From: Trichinella spiralis
Taxonomy: Eukaryota > Nematoda > Enoplea > Trichinellida > Trichinellidae
DNA length: 64,000 nt
Direction of reading: 5' to 3'
NCBI GenBank assembly: GCA_000181795.3
Contig: CM012953.1
Coordinates: forward strand, 19,873,272 to 19,937,271
This document shows positions 11,270 to 22,816 of the stretch, piece by piece. A program made the position numbers and the translations under genes. Position 1 is the first letter of the stretch, and each line of letters opens with the position of its first letter. The notes below the pieces were generated by a model that made no database searches, was not told the origin of the DNA, and saw only the letters and a list, made by a program, of their open reading frames with translations.

Positions 11270-11500
11270 AAACCGACAACTGTGTTGACTAAACTTCAAG
11301 TTGCAATTGCTTTTTACGATGATAACCAAATGTTGAATATTCGAGATCAAAAGGGATCTGTTGTATCTTGAAATGATTTTACCGAATAAAATTGAAAGCA
11401 AACAAAATTATTTTTCATCTCAAGTTCACTCCATCATAGCTGTGAACGTTATCTTTCTCTAGCATTGCATATGTTCTGCCAAAATGTGACCATTGCTAAT
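11270..11500 (+). repeat. Dispersed repeat, copy B
   Basis: This aligns with 400-625 in the same orientation, sharing GTTGCAATTG, GAAATGATTTTACCGAA and CTAGCATTGCATATG. It directly abuts the 3' end of the minus-strand BEL/Pao fossil, so it could be a flanking repeat into which that element inserted. Confidence 0.6.
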
Positions 11501-13650
11501 TATCATCGTCGGCACGAATTAAGCATATATAGGAACACCAGTACTCTACAGATCGATTCTGCCACCTCTGACTCTTCGTCGCAACTCATCACCAGGTCAT
11601 CAACATACATGTTGGACAGAGCTTGCTTAATTACCTCATCGCATTCCTCTGGGTTTCGTTTTGTGTGTGCCTTGATTACATTTGCTGCGAGGTATGGGAA
11701 ACACGCCAATCCAAAACACATACAAATGAAGCGATAAGCTCGCACCGGTGCGTCCTGTAAGCAGTTGCGCCACAGGAAGCGACAAGCATCGCAGTCTTCA
11801 ACCCGGAGTTCAACTTGCAGGTACATTTTTTCTATGTCAGTCTGCGCAGCGATATGGTATTGTCTGAAGCGGAGCAAAACACCCACCAGATCAGTTTGCA
11901 CATTCGGACCCGTTTCAAGGCATTCATTGAGCGGACACCACCTTATTTTGATGACCCGTCAAACATCACTCGACATTTTAACCCACCGTCTTGTACACTG
12001 CGTGGTGTGGCAGGTACCAAATTTTGCAAGTCTGTTCGTTATGGCAGATCACCTTTTCTGCTCATCCATTTCCGACGTACTCCTCAATCACTGCGCTGTA
12101 CGCAAGTTGTTAGACTGGGTTTTTCATGATGCTTCTTTTCACGGCTTGCCGTCTATGCTCAGCTAACGAGCGATTGTCAGGTAATCAGATTTCACCGGGT
12201 TTCCACAATAGCCCCACCGAGTACCGTGATCCGTCATATGCTAACATGCGGGAAACTGAGCACTTATCGACTCTTGCGTTATATTCTCTTCTTGGGGTTT
12301 GACCCTGATGGAGTCCAGCTCCAAAAATTTCTTCAGTGTCCATTCGGTTTCGTCTTCAATCTGGACGCAATTGACTTGGAATTTTGTAGTTGACAATGGG
12401 GGTTCATTGGACCAAACACCACCCATCCCAACGTCGTTTCGATCGCTGCCAGGTCGTTGTGGCCACCTCGTAAGATTTTCTCACCGACAAATTGACCGTA
12501 AAAGTCAAGACCTATCAAAATATGGATCCGCATCCTGTTCTTCTGATAAGTGCAGTTGTTCTAGGTGTTTCCAGCCTTTCTCCGGCAGGGTACTGATGGA
12601 ACATTGTCACAGATCTTGGTGAGAGTCAATGCCTCAATAAATTGGTTGGCTCTCTCGTGATGATCGCTCTTCAACGGACTCAGTCGTAACTGCATTTTCC
12701 TGGAGGTTGCTGAGTGGCAGTGGATGCCATTTATTCCTTTCACCGTGATGGTTTTGATTGATCCTGCAAGTCCTAGGATGCAAGTGTGTCACGTCTTCCC
12801 TTACGAGAGCTTTTTCTGCGGCGCTGTCAAACAGGCAGTTCACTACCATTCGTTTTCCTTCAATGCCATGTGCTATTGCCTGTATTGTTTGGAAGCGTAT
12901 TCTTTGCCGGACGATGATTGCTAATCAGCAGAACGTTCGCAGCTGCTTCAGTTTTCTCTTTCGGGCGCGACTTCTTTCAGGATGGTTGTGTCTGATTGTC
13001 TGGGTCCGCTTGCTTTTGAGTTTGTTGGTTTGAGCTCGTTGATGTTAGCAAATGGTATAAGTTCCAGTCTTCAGTTCCCGTTTTTTCAGTCTACACTCTG
13101 TCGCTCGATGTCCCTAGCGCAAGCATTTGAAACATAGATTTCAGTGTCCTGGCAGTTTTCTTGCGTTCTTCTAACCCTTGGTTCAAAAATTGGGGGCATT
13201 TTGTTACATGGTGTTGTCCTTGGCATACTGCGCATTTAAAAGTCAGCGAAGTATGGAGAGTATCAATCGTGGTGTGTTTGCGTGGCTTTTTTTGAACGTT
13301 ATGTCGTGCCGGTGATGAATGTCTTTTCTTTTGTTGGCCGAATTGTCCGTGTTGTCCATGCAGAGAGCTTGCTGACTGAGGACCTGCTACTAAGCTTGCA
13401 CTTTGGTTCAATAAAGTGTTTGTTCCTCTCTGTTGTCGTACTTTGTGTCGCGTTCCGGCGGAGCAAACGTGAGTCGGATTGCGGTCAGGCGGTCATGATT
13501 AATTTGACCTACCGCCAAATAAACTTAAAGTCAATTAATTCGCAAGCCGCAACGGTTTTGTCGTTTACAGCTTTTATCTTCCACCGTAGCAGGAAATCTT
13601 CTCAATCAACAATGTGTCCCAACAGCTATTTAATAAAATTGTCTTTTAAG
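11500..13650 (-). mobile_element. BEL/Pao retrotransposon fossil
   Basis: Reading the minus strand from right to left, the usual BEL/Pao order appears. A zinc-knuckle segment (CAVCQGQHHVTKCPQF) lies near 13200. A DUF1758-type aspartyl protease segment (VVNCLFDSAAEKALV) lies near 12830. The linker ILIGLDFYGQFV with TTLGWVVFGPMN lies near 12400-12520. Reverse transcriptase with AQTDIEKMYLQV and NMYVDDLV lies between 11880 and 11600. Integrase and both LTRs are absent or not recognisable. The copy is broken, with well over five breaks, and is clearly older than the BEL copy at the window end. It cannot make a working polyprotein. Confidence 0.85.
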
Positions 13651-14340
13651 CGCCAATACTTTTGATTCTTATTTTTGAGAACTCTTCCTTTGAACTCTTT
13701 ATTTTTATTTATCCTCACTTGCTTGTAATTTTTCTGTTATTGCTTTTGTGGATTTGTATCACAAAAACTTAAATGTCATAATATGTTATACGTATAAGTT
13801 GCCTTTTGTCTGCATTTTGCCATTTGTTTGCGTACATTGCAAAATCGTTATATTGCAAAGCGTCCAACATACTGATCGCTGCGTCTGACTGGTTGGATTG
13901 TAGTGATTTTCAGTGGAATTGTTAGCAGTTTGATTGATGATGAAACTGGGATAGTCTCTCTCGGTAAAATTTTCAGGGCTAATTTTCTATTGGTTGGAAA
14001 GAAGTCCAGTTTTTATTGGATAGCTTTTGATTGCATAGTTATGGCGTAATAGCATCGGTTGTGTTGCCTAAACTTTTCATTGATTAAAATTTTTCTGCTT
14101 TGATTAGCTACAATTCTTTTTTATTTCATTGATCCAAATTTTTAAGTGCATAGCAATTCATTATGTAACATTTATTTAAACAGAAAACATGAACATTTTA
14201 CATTCAAAGTCAATTAATCAGCATTAGTATGAACGAATTGATATAATATCATTGATCATGAAAAACAAATAAAAATACTGTTGATTCAATTTAGCATTGT
14301 TAAATTTTGGATGAGTAGAATGAGAATAAATGTGCCAAAG
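13651..14340. other. Stretch without recognised gene
   Basis: AT-rich sequence between the BEL fossil and the MSP gene. It probably includes the 3' flank of the MSP gene, which is read towards it. I see no motif or repeat. Confidence 0.4.
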
Positions 14341-14724
14341 TTAGAAATTGTAATGAATCGAGATTGGAATACGATTCAAAATTTCACAAATTTGTAAAAA
14401 GTCTTGGTCAAATTTCTTCTCCATTAACGGCAAGATGACAGCCGTTTCAATAGTCAGTCGTTCTTCTGGTCCTTGGCTGTAGTTGAATGGAAACAAAACC
14501 AGATGGATATTTACTGCGGAATTCGGCTCCAATACACCAGAGCATGGATTTATGGTAATTTTCTTTCCCAAATTCGATTTCACAACCCACATGATTGGCT
14601 TTTCCGATTTATTATGCAAACGCATCATGGTCTGCTGGCGAGTCGTGAATGGAGCATTGAAACTGACCCGCAGACCCGGTTGGAGGAGAACATCGTGTGC
14701 ACCTGGAATTTCACTCTCAGCCAT
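14341..14724 (-). CDS. Major sperm protein (MSP) domain protein
   Basis: A single open frame of 127 residues, almost the same length as canonical nematode MSPs, which polymerise into the cytoskeleton of crawling sperm and also act as secreted signals. The whole frame is one MSP fold: VLLQPGLRVSFNAPF near residues 12-26, NKSEKPIMWVVKS in the middle, PCSGVLEPNSAVNIHL with the family's CGVLxP-like turn, and an ending of IPISIHYNF where standard MSP has LPIEYNP. The ATG at 14724 gives the normal MSP-like start. No intron is needed, unlike most multi-exon host genes here. It differs from textbook MSP at many positions and may be a diverged or MSP-like member. Its neighbours are mobile-element fossils. 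No transmembrane segment or signal peptide is seen. Confidence 0.85.
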   Translation of the reverse strand: MAESEIPGAHDVLLQPGLRVSFNAPFTTRQQTMMRLHNKSEKPIMWVVKSNLGKKITINPCSGVLEPNSAVNIHLVLFPFNYSQGPEERLTIETAVILPLMEKKFDQDFLQICEILNRIPISIHYNF

Positions 14725-15029
14725 AGCGACTACTGTTCTTGCGAAAAGAATGCCACAGACTAAATTCTAATCTAACCAACAAGCTATTGATGCTGCTGAA
14801 AGAAAACTTTTAAAGTGGTTTAATATTAAACAATTTTTACCTTTAAAATGTTTTTGTTTAAATTTGAAAAAAAATCACTTTAAAATAAAACTATTGCATC
14901 CTATTAATATCGAACTATATTTTACAATTAAAAAATTTACTGAAATGAAATAATGAATTACTATTTTGAACTTTTTACATGATATCTTTACAATGAGAAT
15001 TTTATTTGTATCCGGCAGATTTTTTCTTC

Positions 15030-15562
15030 GCTTTTTATTATTACCATTGTGGTGCAACCTTGAACGTGCCATCCATGCCCCAGGGTTTCATGGCTGCTAT
15101 CAGTCAAATGTTATCGACCATCGAAAAGATCAGGATATGCTTTGGCGCACTCTGCGTCAATAGAAACGTTTTCCCAGATTTTGTTCTTGTAAATTCAGGC
15201 TCAAGAACTAATTCCTGACGATCTCTGGGAAGTCTGGGCAACGTTTCGCCCGTTGTTTATACATGGTACTCCTGACATTCTTAAATAACGGAAATTGGCC
15301 AGATGTTGATGGGTCAGCGGAGGCGACTGCGGCTTCTTCATCATAGAATTGCGGGATGGTCTTTGGTTCTTCCGCACTCCCCTTTTTTAAAATAGCCCTT
15401 TTTTGTGTGCTCATCCACCGGACAGTCGTCACCATGGGGAGTCCGCCTGATCACAGCTGTCACATCCAGCTTGGTGGTTACTCCACCTTTGCACCCTTTT
15501 TTATCCTGTACCAAAACAGAACTAATAATAAGAATAAAAAAGTACATATTTAATATTTTCAA
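15030..15562 (-). pseudogene. FLYWCH-MULE transposase remnant
   Basis: On the minus strand a FLYWCH-type zinc-finger tail is visible near 15400-15500: GCKGGVTTKLDVTAVI, then TPHGDDCPVDEH. A linker follows with STMYKQRAKRCPDFP. Then, near 15070-15190, come FTRTKSGKTFLL and MKPWGMDGTFKVAPQW. The last matches the HWFMDGTFKVAP opening of Mutator-like (MULE) transposases that carry FLYWCH fingers in nematodes. Frames change and stops interrupt it, and the rest of the DDE domain is missing. It is a DNA-transposon remnant, not a host transcription factor. Confidence 0.6.
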
Positions 15563-15642
15563 AGCACATACTTTGGCTATCTATAAAAATTTATAACAAT
15601 CACAAAACTGTCTGTTATCGTGGTGCAGTGTCTGCTTTACAA

Positions 15643-17690
15643 ATATAATAAGCCCTAATTATTTTCTTGCATCGTGTCTCGACGCAATTTGTTGTTGGAA
15701 ATGACTAAAAAAGAATCCGACTTTGAGGCGTTCATTCGTAATCTTCACGACACAAGCTTCGTGCTATGGGCTTTTCACCTGAAAGCAAGAAAAAAAACCT
15801 CTGATCCCGTGCACTGAGCAGGATTAATATCACAACAATTTGTTATCAGTTTTACCCAACTGATGACAGTTTAACTATGCAACAGTGACAAATTTTTCCT
15901 TGGACATTGTCGAACGCAACGAAAAAGACAGAGCATATGAAAGAATCTGATAGGTTCATTTCTAAGGAATGGGAATGCTATGTCTCTCGTGTTATGTTTT
16001 ACTTGGAAAAAATAATATTTCTGATTCCACCATCAAAAGAAATTTATTTTTGAGTTCATACAGCACAACAATATTGTTATTGAGACTCTCTTCTCACACT
16101 TAGCCGCCCGCGCTCACAGAAAAATCCTACGACCAGTTAGTTGATGTTTTGAGAAATTACTCCTCTCCACAGCTATCTAAAGTAACTCTTCAGTATAATT
16201 TTCATTCTTGGAAACAGAGTTCCAACGAGCTAATTTCTGACTTAACATGCTGCTTATGTCGTTTACTTCACGCTTTATATTATGTGGAAAACAATATGCT
16301 GCGCGAGCAATTTGCTTATGGTCATCGCGGTGAATCGTTGCAAATGCGCTTGTACCCACGGAATATTTTGACTGTCCTACCTATTCCTAAAGCCTGGTGG
16401 TAGAAGCTACTTGTCAAAGCATTCATCAACACAAAACATCAAACAAAACTTAAACAACAAACAACCACACTAGTTTTTCAGGCTTAATTCAAGCTGTTTA
16501 CGCTGCAGGAAATTTGTCTTCGTTGCGGAGGATATCGTAACAGGGATCGATGTCGATTACCAAATTCATGATCAGAAACTTGGTCACTTTGAAAATATTC
16601 ATCAAAAAATGACTCAAGAAATTCCTATTCAAAAGCAATGACAAACACAGCCGTATCTGCTGCTGAACCACTGATGATGGCACTTCTGTCATTGACGCTC
16701 TGACGATGTCCTTTCCATTCATTCAAAAACATTAAATTATCAATCACTGAAGTGGATTCACGATTATATCACACCATCCTTATCAGATATCCTTTCCGAA
16801 AAATGTCAAGTGCAAACAAAATTACCCTAATTCCTGACTGTGCTATTTCAAAAAGAAACGGATAAAAAGGCAATTTTCAAGTTAAGGTACACTTCTCAAC
16901 AATTCAGAAGAGGCGAAGACTTATCACCGTCGAAAGGCGTTTTTCAGATCTGTTGAGCTTGAAGTGATTTAATCTTTTTACAATCAGTGCACAAAATGCA
17001 TCAGAAATGCTTCAAGAATTCCAATCATTATTTTTAAATCAGCCGGCAACCATCTGCTTCTGCCATTTGCACAAAAACACGAAGTATATTCCCTTTACAT
17101 CGTGAGAAAAGATAAATCAAAAATAACAGACTGATTAAAAAAAGATTCTATAACTAGTGAGTCACTCAGTTTGATTGATTCTAATTGTTATTTGTTTAAT
17201 GACAAACATTAGTGTATGCACTTACAGCGATTAATTAACTGAATAAGATAGCAAGGGTTAGTTAGGAATTTGAGGCTTAATTAATTAATTACACTTAATG
17301 GAACGGCATCAGTTGAGAGTTGCACACAGCGGACCTAGACAGGAATGTGTAAAATGTGCAGTGAATTAACATCAACTGTACATAATGATGAAACTTAGAT
17401 AAAAATATGAATTAGATATTACTGTCTCGTGTTTTGAGGAAGCATTCTTGTCTATTGGTAAATATGTTGGCTTTCGGGTGGGAATACAAGTTTTTGATAA
17501 ATTGCGCTTATCTTAAGCCTATCAACAGTCAGTGGTCGATGGTAAAACTAATGTTTACGCTACGATGTTTTTCGAATTCAACGCCTGCAGTTTATCAGAA
17601 ATGTTCAGAGTCACAGACAGAATCGCCGTCGATGATATTCCTGGAGTACTGCAATACTTTGATGACATTCTTCCCACAGCTGTAGAATAA
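15643..17690 (+). mobile_element. Gypsy-type retrotransposon fossil (gag, zinc knuckle, RT)
   Basis: A gag segment near 16110-16400 reads EKSYDQLVDVLRNYSSPQLS, then a helix-rich part ending in MLREQFAYGHRGESLQMRL, the pattern of Ty3/Gypsy nucleocapsid precursors. A zinc-knuckle-like CLRCGGYRNRDRCRLP follows near 16518. Much further on, near 17600-17680, DIPGVLQYFDDIL matches the catalytic YxDD box of Gypsy reverse transcriptase. Sequence between is degraded and shortened. No LTR was recognised, so the outer bounds are approximate. It is broken, with many breaks, and old. Confidence 0.6.
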
Positions 17691-20600
17691 GAACCATTTT
17701 CATGTATTACAACACATCTAGGATAGTGGCTTACGACTAACAGCGATAAATGAAAATTCTACCATTAACCAATAAAATGCTTAACATATGAAATCATTAC
17801 CAACGGTATCAATCTCGTCGGGAATAAATTTCAAACAATTCATAGCGCTGCTGTTCCGCGTTACCAACAGCAGCTATAAACTTTTCTAATACTATTGAAT
17901 TGTCCCAGTTTTAAATGTAACCTTGATAATATTCAAATATGCATATTCAAAGTAGTTAGATGTACTTTCATTGCCAAACTTGACTTTTCAGGCCGTTATC
18001 TCATCGTTGCGACAGATTTTTGTAATTCACAATTTTTCTCTAACTGTAACTTCTAAAAACATTTCGCTGCTCACAGTGAATAAATTTCTGGTAAAGATAG
18101 TGTATTCGACAGATTACTAGCCATCCGGCTGCTAATTAAGAAGCAGCGACGAATGTGCACATGGTCAAAATGGTGAAAACACTTTTGAATACGGTAACTG
18201 AGGGTGGTTAGCAGTTTCATCATTTTTGCACACGTCACCGGAATGGATCAACTCGCCGCTTGATCTGTCAGATTTCACAGTAAATTTTTAAAATTCTCAA
18301 CTCAACAAAGTCAAACAAACAAAAAGGTCAGCAAACAAAGCTCGTAATAAGATTTATTTGTTCCATTATTTAATTAGACAGTAAGTGCATTATTCGACTA
18401 TGTCGTAGTTGTGTGCCCTGCCTTGAAGATACGTGACTGAACCGACTTGCACGAATGTGTACATTCATTCCAATTTTTCTATCGATATTGACCGGGGAAT
18501 AGATAAGTTCAGTTTCAAACAGGATCAAAAAGTGTTGTTTATTTGAAATGCAATTAAAATTATTAATTTGTTAAATTGATTAAAATTAATTATTAAATTA
18601 ATATTAAATTAGTTTTGATATCACGTGACTGAGATTCCAGTTTTGCTTAAATGAAAAACGGCACTATTTCGTTCCTCGTCAGACTGTCATGTGTAATAAT
18701 ACATGTACGTGATATATCTTCCAGATACTATATCCATCCCCCTATAGATTAGACGTATCAACGCCCCTGAATGCAGATACATAATGCAGATACTGATAAA
18801 GTAATGTAGTAGAAAGATGTTCGGCTAGTGAACCTACAATATAAAGTTATGCCACAGACACAGATAATCATGGTGAGTTGATTGCCGCGGCGAGTTGATC
18901 TAGACCCTCACCTGAATGCTCTACGACAAGAAACTGTCGAACGGAATTGCTGGTGACTTTACGAAGTCTGTGAATTGTATTTAGCAGAATGCATTTTGAC
19001 TTCGCACATGACCATTCTGAGATATCATTAGATACCAGCACACGTGTGCACAGAACTGTAAGCTAATAGAAGTCTTAAGTAGTGATTAAGCCAACTGGAC
19101 TTTTTTCATATGGAATGAAGGCTGCTGATAGGCACACTTTGAATCACCGCACTGATCTGATAATTTTATATACTTTCCCACACTTTTCATTATTTTTCCG
19201 TCGTTCTGCATATTCACATTGTTTAGTCGTAGTTTCCACGATAAAAATTTGATCGTTCATTACATAAATACAACATCCATTGATTTATGAGTGTTATAAA
19301 ACTTATTTGATTGCTCATATATTCTTCCAATAATGCAATTCGTTGCATTTTCCATTCTTTTATTGCCTTAATGATTAAAAAGCATGTGTCTGTAAGCATA
19401 ATTTTACCCTCCAACTTTAAAAATAGGCTCAAAAAAACTTTAAAATTGAATTGGAATTAAAGATAAATTCGAATATTTTTTGACATTAAAAAATGAATCA
19501 TGCGTTATGAGATTTATTAAGTAACGCTGAAAATTTTGTTACAACGCAGAGTAAGTATCAATTTGGACTTTTATAATTATTATATGAATGTGGTTTTTAA
19601 GTAAAATTGTTAATGTAAATTGGGATGACACCACAACATGTAAATTTACGCCAGTGGTGATTAGGGAAGAAATTTTGTTATTTTCTTTTAAACTGCATTT
19701 AAAGCAATTTATAAAAATAGACAAACTTTAACAATTAAGTCCTTAAATTTGAAACTTGAAATTACAAAACTAGAATCATGTTTTTATGTTGAAATTTTAT
19801 AAAGAAAAATTATTTTTAAAGCTATAAAATTTTGACTTGTGCAGCTAATAAAATTCGATGCTATTTGCACCAATGAAGAAGTATTTTGTTGTGAATCACC
19901 AAAAATACAAACAAAATTTAAATTTTTCAATGAAATTCCTCGCTGATAAAATTCAAATAAAAAAGTTCATTCCTATAAAAACATTTTACTTTTCATAAAC
20001 ATCCGTTTAAATAGCATATCTGATTACTACTTTGCAAACTTTATATATTTTGTATTTAACTTCTGACAATGTCTACGATTTGTGGTAAATTCTGTGCTCT
20101 CAAATTGAAAATAAGTTTTACTGTATTTTAGATATTATTTTTAAAAATTGAAAAAACATGTCCACTTCAGTTTATCTGATTTAAAGTAAATTACGATATT
20201 TATTTATTATTTTCTGCTCACTTTGTGAAGATTTTTATCATGTTAATTAATTAAGTAAGTTTGCGAAATTGCTGATGACTGGCTTAAGATCTTTGTAAAA
20301 TAAATTAAAAAAAAATTTTCTTGCTTACTGATGTTTTATAAAACAGTCAATTGTACTTCAAAAAGGATCTTCGCCTTATTTATAGCAATATGCTTATAAG
20401 CTAATTTTGAGTGATTGTAAAGAATGTTCATATTTTTCCATTTATTCTAAACAGATAACATTTATCAACTGATTTCAAAATAAATAAAAATTACTTATCA
20501 TTGTAATTAACTTTCAGCCATTGTTAATCTTACATTAATGTTTCATATATGGGCAGTGAAAAGCAATGCTGAACTGAAATGAAAAAAGTTGGAGAATGAA

Positions 20601-22152
20601 TAGAACTTATTATGATGAAACTGTGAATTCAGTATTCAACGTAACTAGTTGTGTTATATTAGTCACAAATGAATTTGTTGCATCCATCAATGAAAAGAAT
20701 AATGTACATGATATTGCTTATACGATAAACGTTTAAGCATTTTATAAGCTTTGAAATGTTGCAAAAAGCTTTTATGTTGAAGTTTGCAAACGATGTGAAT
20801 TCAGTATTGGAAAAGTTTACACTTCGATTGTATTGAAAAAAAAGCAATTTTTATGACAAAGTGGTTAGTAATTTTGTCACAAGTTTAAAATTCCATTGTA
20901 GCTGAATCAGTGCTCATTTAGAGCGAACATTTAGCACAAGTTTGACTGCCTGTTTGCACCTCTTTCAAGCAGCTTCTTTTATTCAATTTCTATTATACTG
21001 AAATATTTTATTGAAAAGTAAGGTCTGATGTTTTTATTTGTGCACGAACACGACTGTATGCATGTATGCAGTATGTAGGTATGCACATATAAACGTACGC
21101 GCGCATGTATATGTAAACATAAACAGAAACAGAAATGGCAGTGGCACAGTACGGATATTTTGGAAGATTGCGAAGGTTTGATCAGACTTGCATACAGGGA
21201 TTTCCGTAATATCTATACCAATTAAGCGTTATAAACAAGCATCAAAGCGCCGTCTATGTTCGCATCTTTACGTTGGATGGAATCAACGTTTACTTAAGCT
21301 AGACGTATAAAAAATAGCTGTATTTTTTGTCACCCGGTGGAGACTGTCGTCGTCATCACCGTAACAATTGTTATTTTTACCATTTTAAACTAATTGAAGA
21401 CGTTGTTTGATTTTGTCGAACAGTTTTAAAAGATTGTTTTTGTGTTACTGATTGCATTTTTGTAAACTTTTCCTTTCACTGCATCATGCTGTCCATGATT
21501 ATAATGATTATTTTGATAAACGACTGCAAGCTAACCTGCCGGAGTGGCGCTTGGTCGTCTCTTTGACCGTCCCCTTGTTAGCTTAGCAAAACTCATAAAG
21601 TATTCCTAGTGTCGTTGAAGCTGAACTGATTCCGACGCGCTTCGACGGTATATTTGCTAAGCTGCTTTGCGGCGTTTCAATGTTTTCCTCGTTCATGAGT
21701 TTCCAGCTACTAAAACGGCTAACTTTTGCCGCCTATTGTAACGCGTTATTTGACCTTCAGCGTGAGGGGTAGAGGAAATGTTTTGCCACCCCTTGCCGTG
21801 AGCCTGGTGCTTTTTTTATTTATTTGTTATTTACATGGGCATACATATATGTATATATATATATGAACGGTTTAATTTAAAATTTTTGCTGACTTGCAAA
21901 TTCTAACAAACCTGTAATACCTGTAATTTTGTGTGCATATTCTAGTCAGCATCTTTTGCAAGTAGACATTTCAAATATAACATTCAACAATGGCACTGCA
22001 ATAGATCTCTCTGACAGCATTTCAAAATCCTCAAACTTTCCAGCAACGAGAGCACAGCAGGCGATCAACCGCCGGCTAAAGCCGCGCCCATGTGCCCAAA
22101 AGCCTGCCGTTTTCCTGGTTCGGCTATAGAACAATGCCATTTTGGGTCCTAA
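17691..22152. other. Long AT-rich stretch without recognised gene
   Basis: More than 4 kb with no protein family, RNA gene or clear repeat. A GC-richer patch near 21520-22150 could be a promoter or 5' untranslated region. A short alternating ATGTATGCA/TATATG tract lies at 21055-21115. The GC-richer patch directly precedes the candidate start exon at 22153. Confidence 0.4.
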
Positions 22153-22816
22153 ATGGACACTCTGAGCAACAACCGCGGGAAACTGCTGAAGATTGCCGGT
22201 AAGTAATCTATTCCTGCTTATAAATGTTTAATATTTTATAAACAACTGTAGATATCTGTTGCGCCAGATTATCAAACTCTCTGTTGTATTTTACATTGCC
22301 GTAAGTGTTATTTTTCAATATATTCATTTTGTAATTTTTTGCCTTTTGTAAATTTAAATTTTGGTGTTAAGCGAGTCGAAATTTTTATATTTTTATTTTT
22401 TGAATATGTTTTCTGTGACTTCTTTTCAAAAATGGATATTTTATTTCATTGCAATATGACAATTTGAATAGCAGGATGCAAGTTTTGTTTGTTTGTTCAG
22501 ATAGAAGAAATATTTTTACAAAAATTTTGATAGAATTCTAAAAAACGGAGTCCTTTTTAAAAAAAAATGTTGAGCATGAAAATATTTTCAATATGTCCCA
22601 AAAGCTTTTTTTGTAACCATGACAGTTGCAGTAACGGTAACAGAAAACAGCACTAACAATAAAAGAGAAAAAAGTTAATTAATGTTTTTCGAAAGAAGTA
22701 AGAGGAAAAAAATGTCGAATCAAATTGGATTGAATTTTCAGGATGGGAAGTGACTCTCTGTGATGCCGGAAACATTCCAAGCCTACGTGATTGCATGTTT
22801 GTATTAAGCGCGCTTG
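22153..22816 (+). CDS. Candidate two-exon 5' gene fragment, unrecognised
   Basis: An ATG at 22153 opens a 46-base segment ending in a good donor (GCCG, then GTAAGT). A matching acceptor (TTTTCAG) at 22741 opens a 75-base segment (22742-22816) that ends in GTAATA. The split codon joins in frame and gives MDTLSNNRGKLLKIAG followed by WEVTLCDAGNIPSLRDCMF. The second exon ends in phase 1 and does not join in frame to the FGF coding exon at 25759. It may be a separate small gene, a non-coding leader, or chance. No family is recognised. Confidence 0.25.

Noticed and set aside
11465-12622. Several plus-strand open frames between 11.4 and 13.0 kb.
   Set aside because: They are antisense shadows of the minus-strand BEL/Pao reverse transcriptase, linker and protease segments.
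21055-21115. Alternating purine-pyrimidine tract as a functional Z-DNA element.
   Set aside because: It is short and imperfect, and such tracts are common in AT-rich intergenic DNA.
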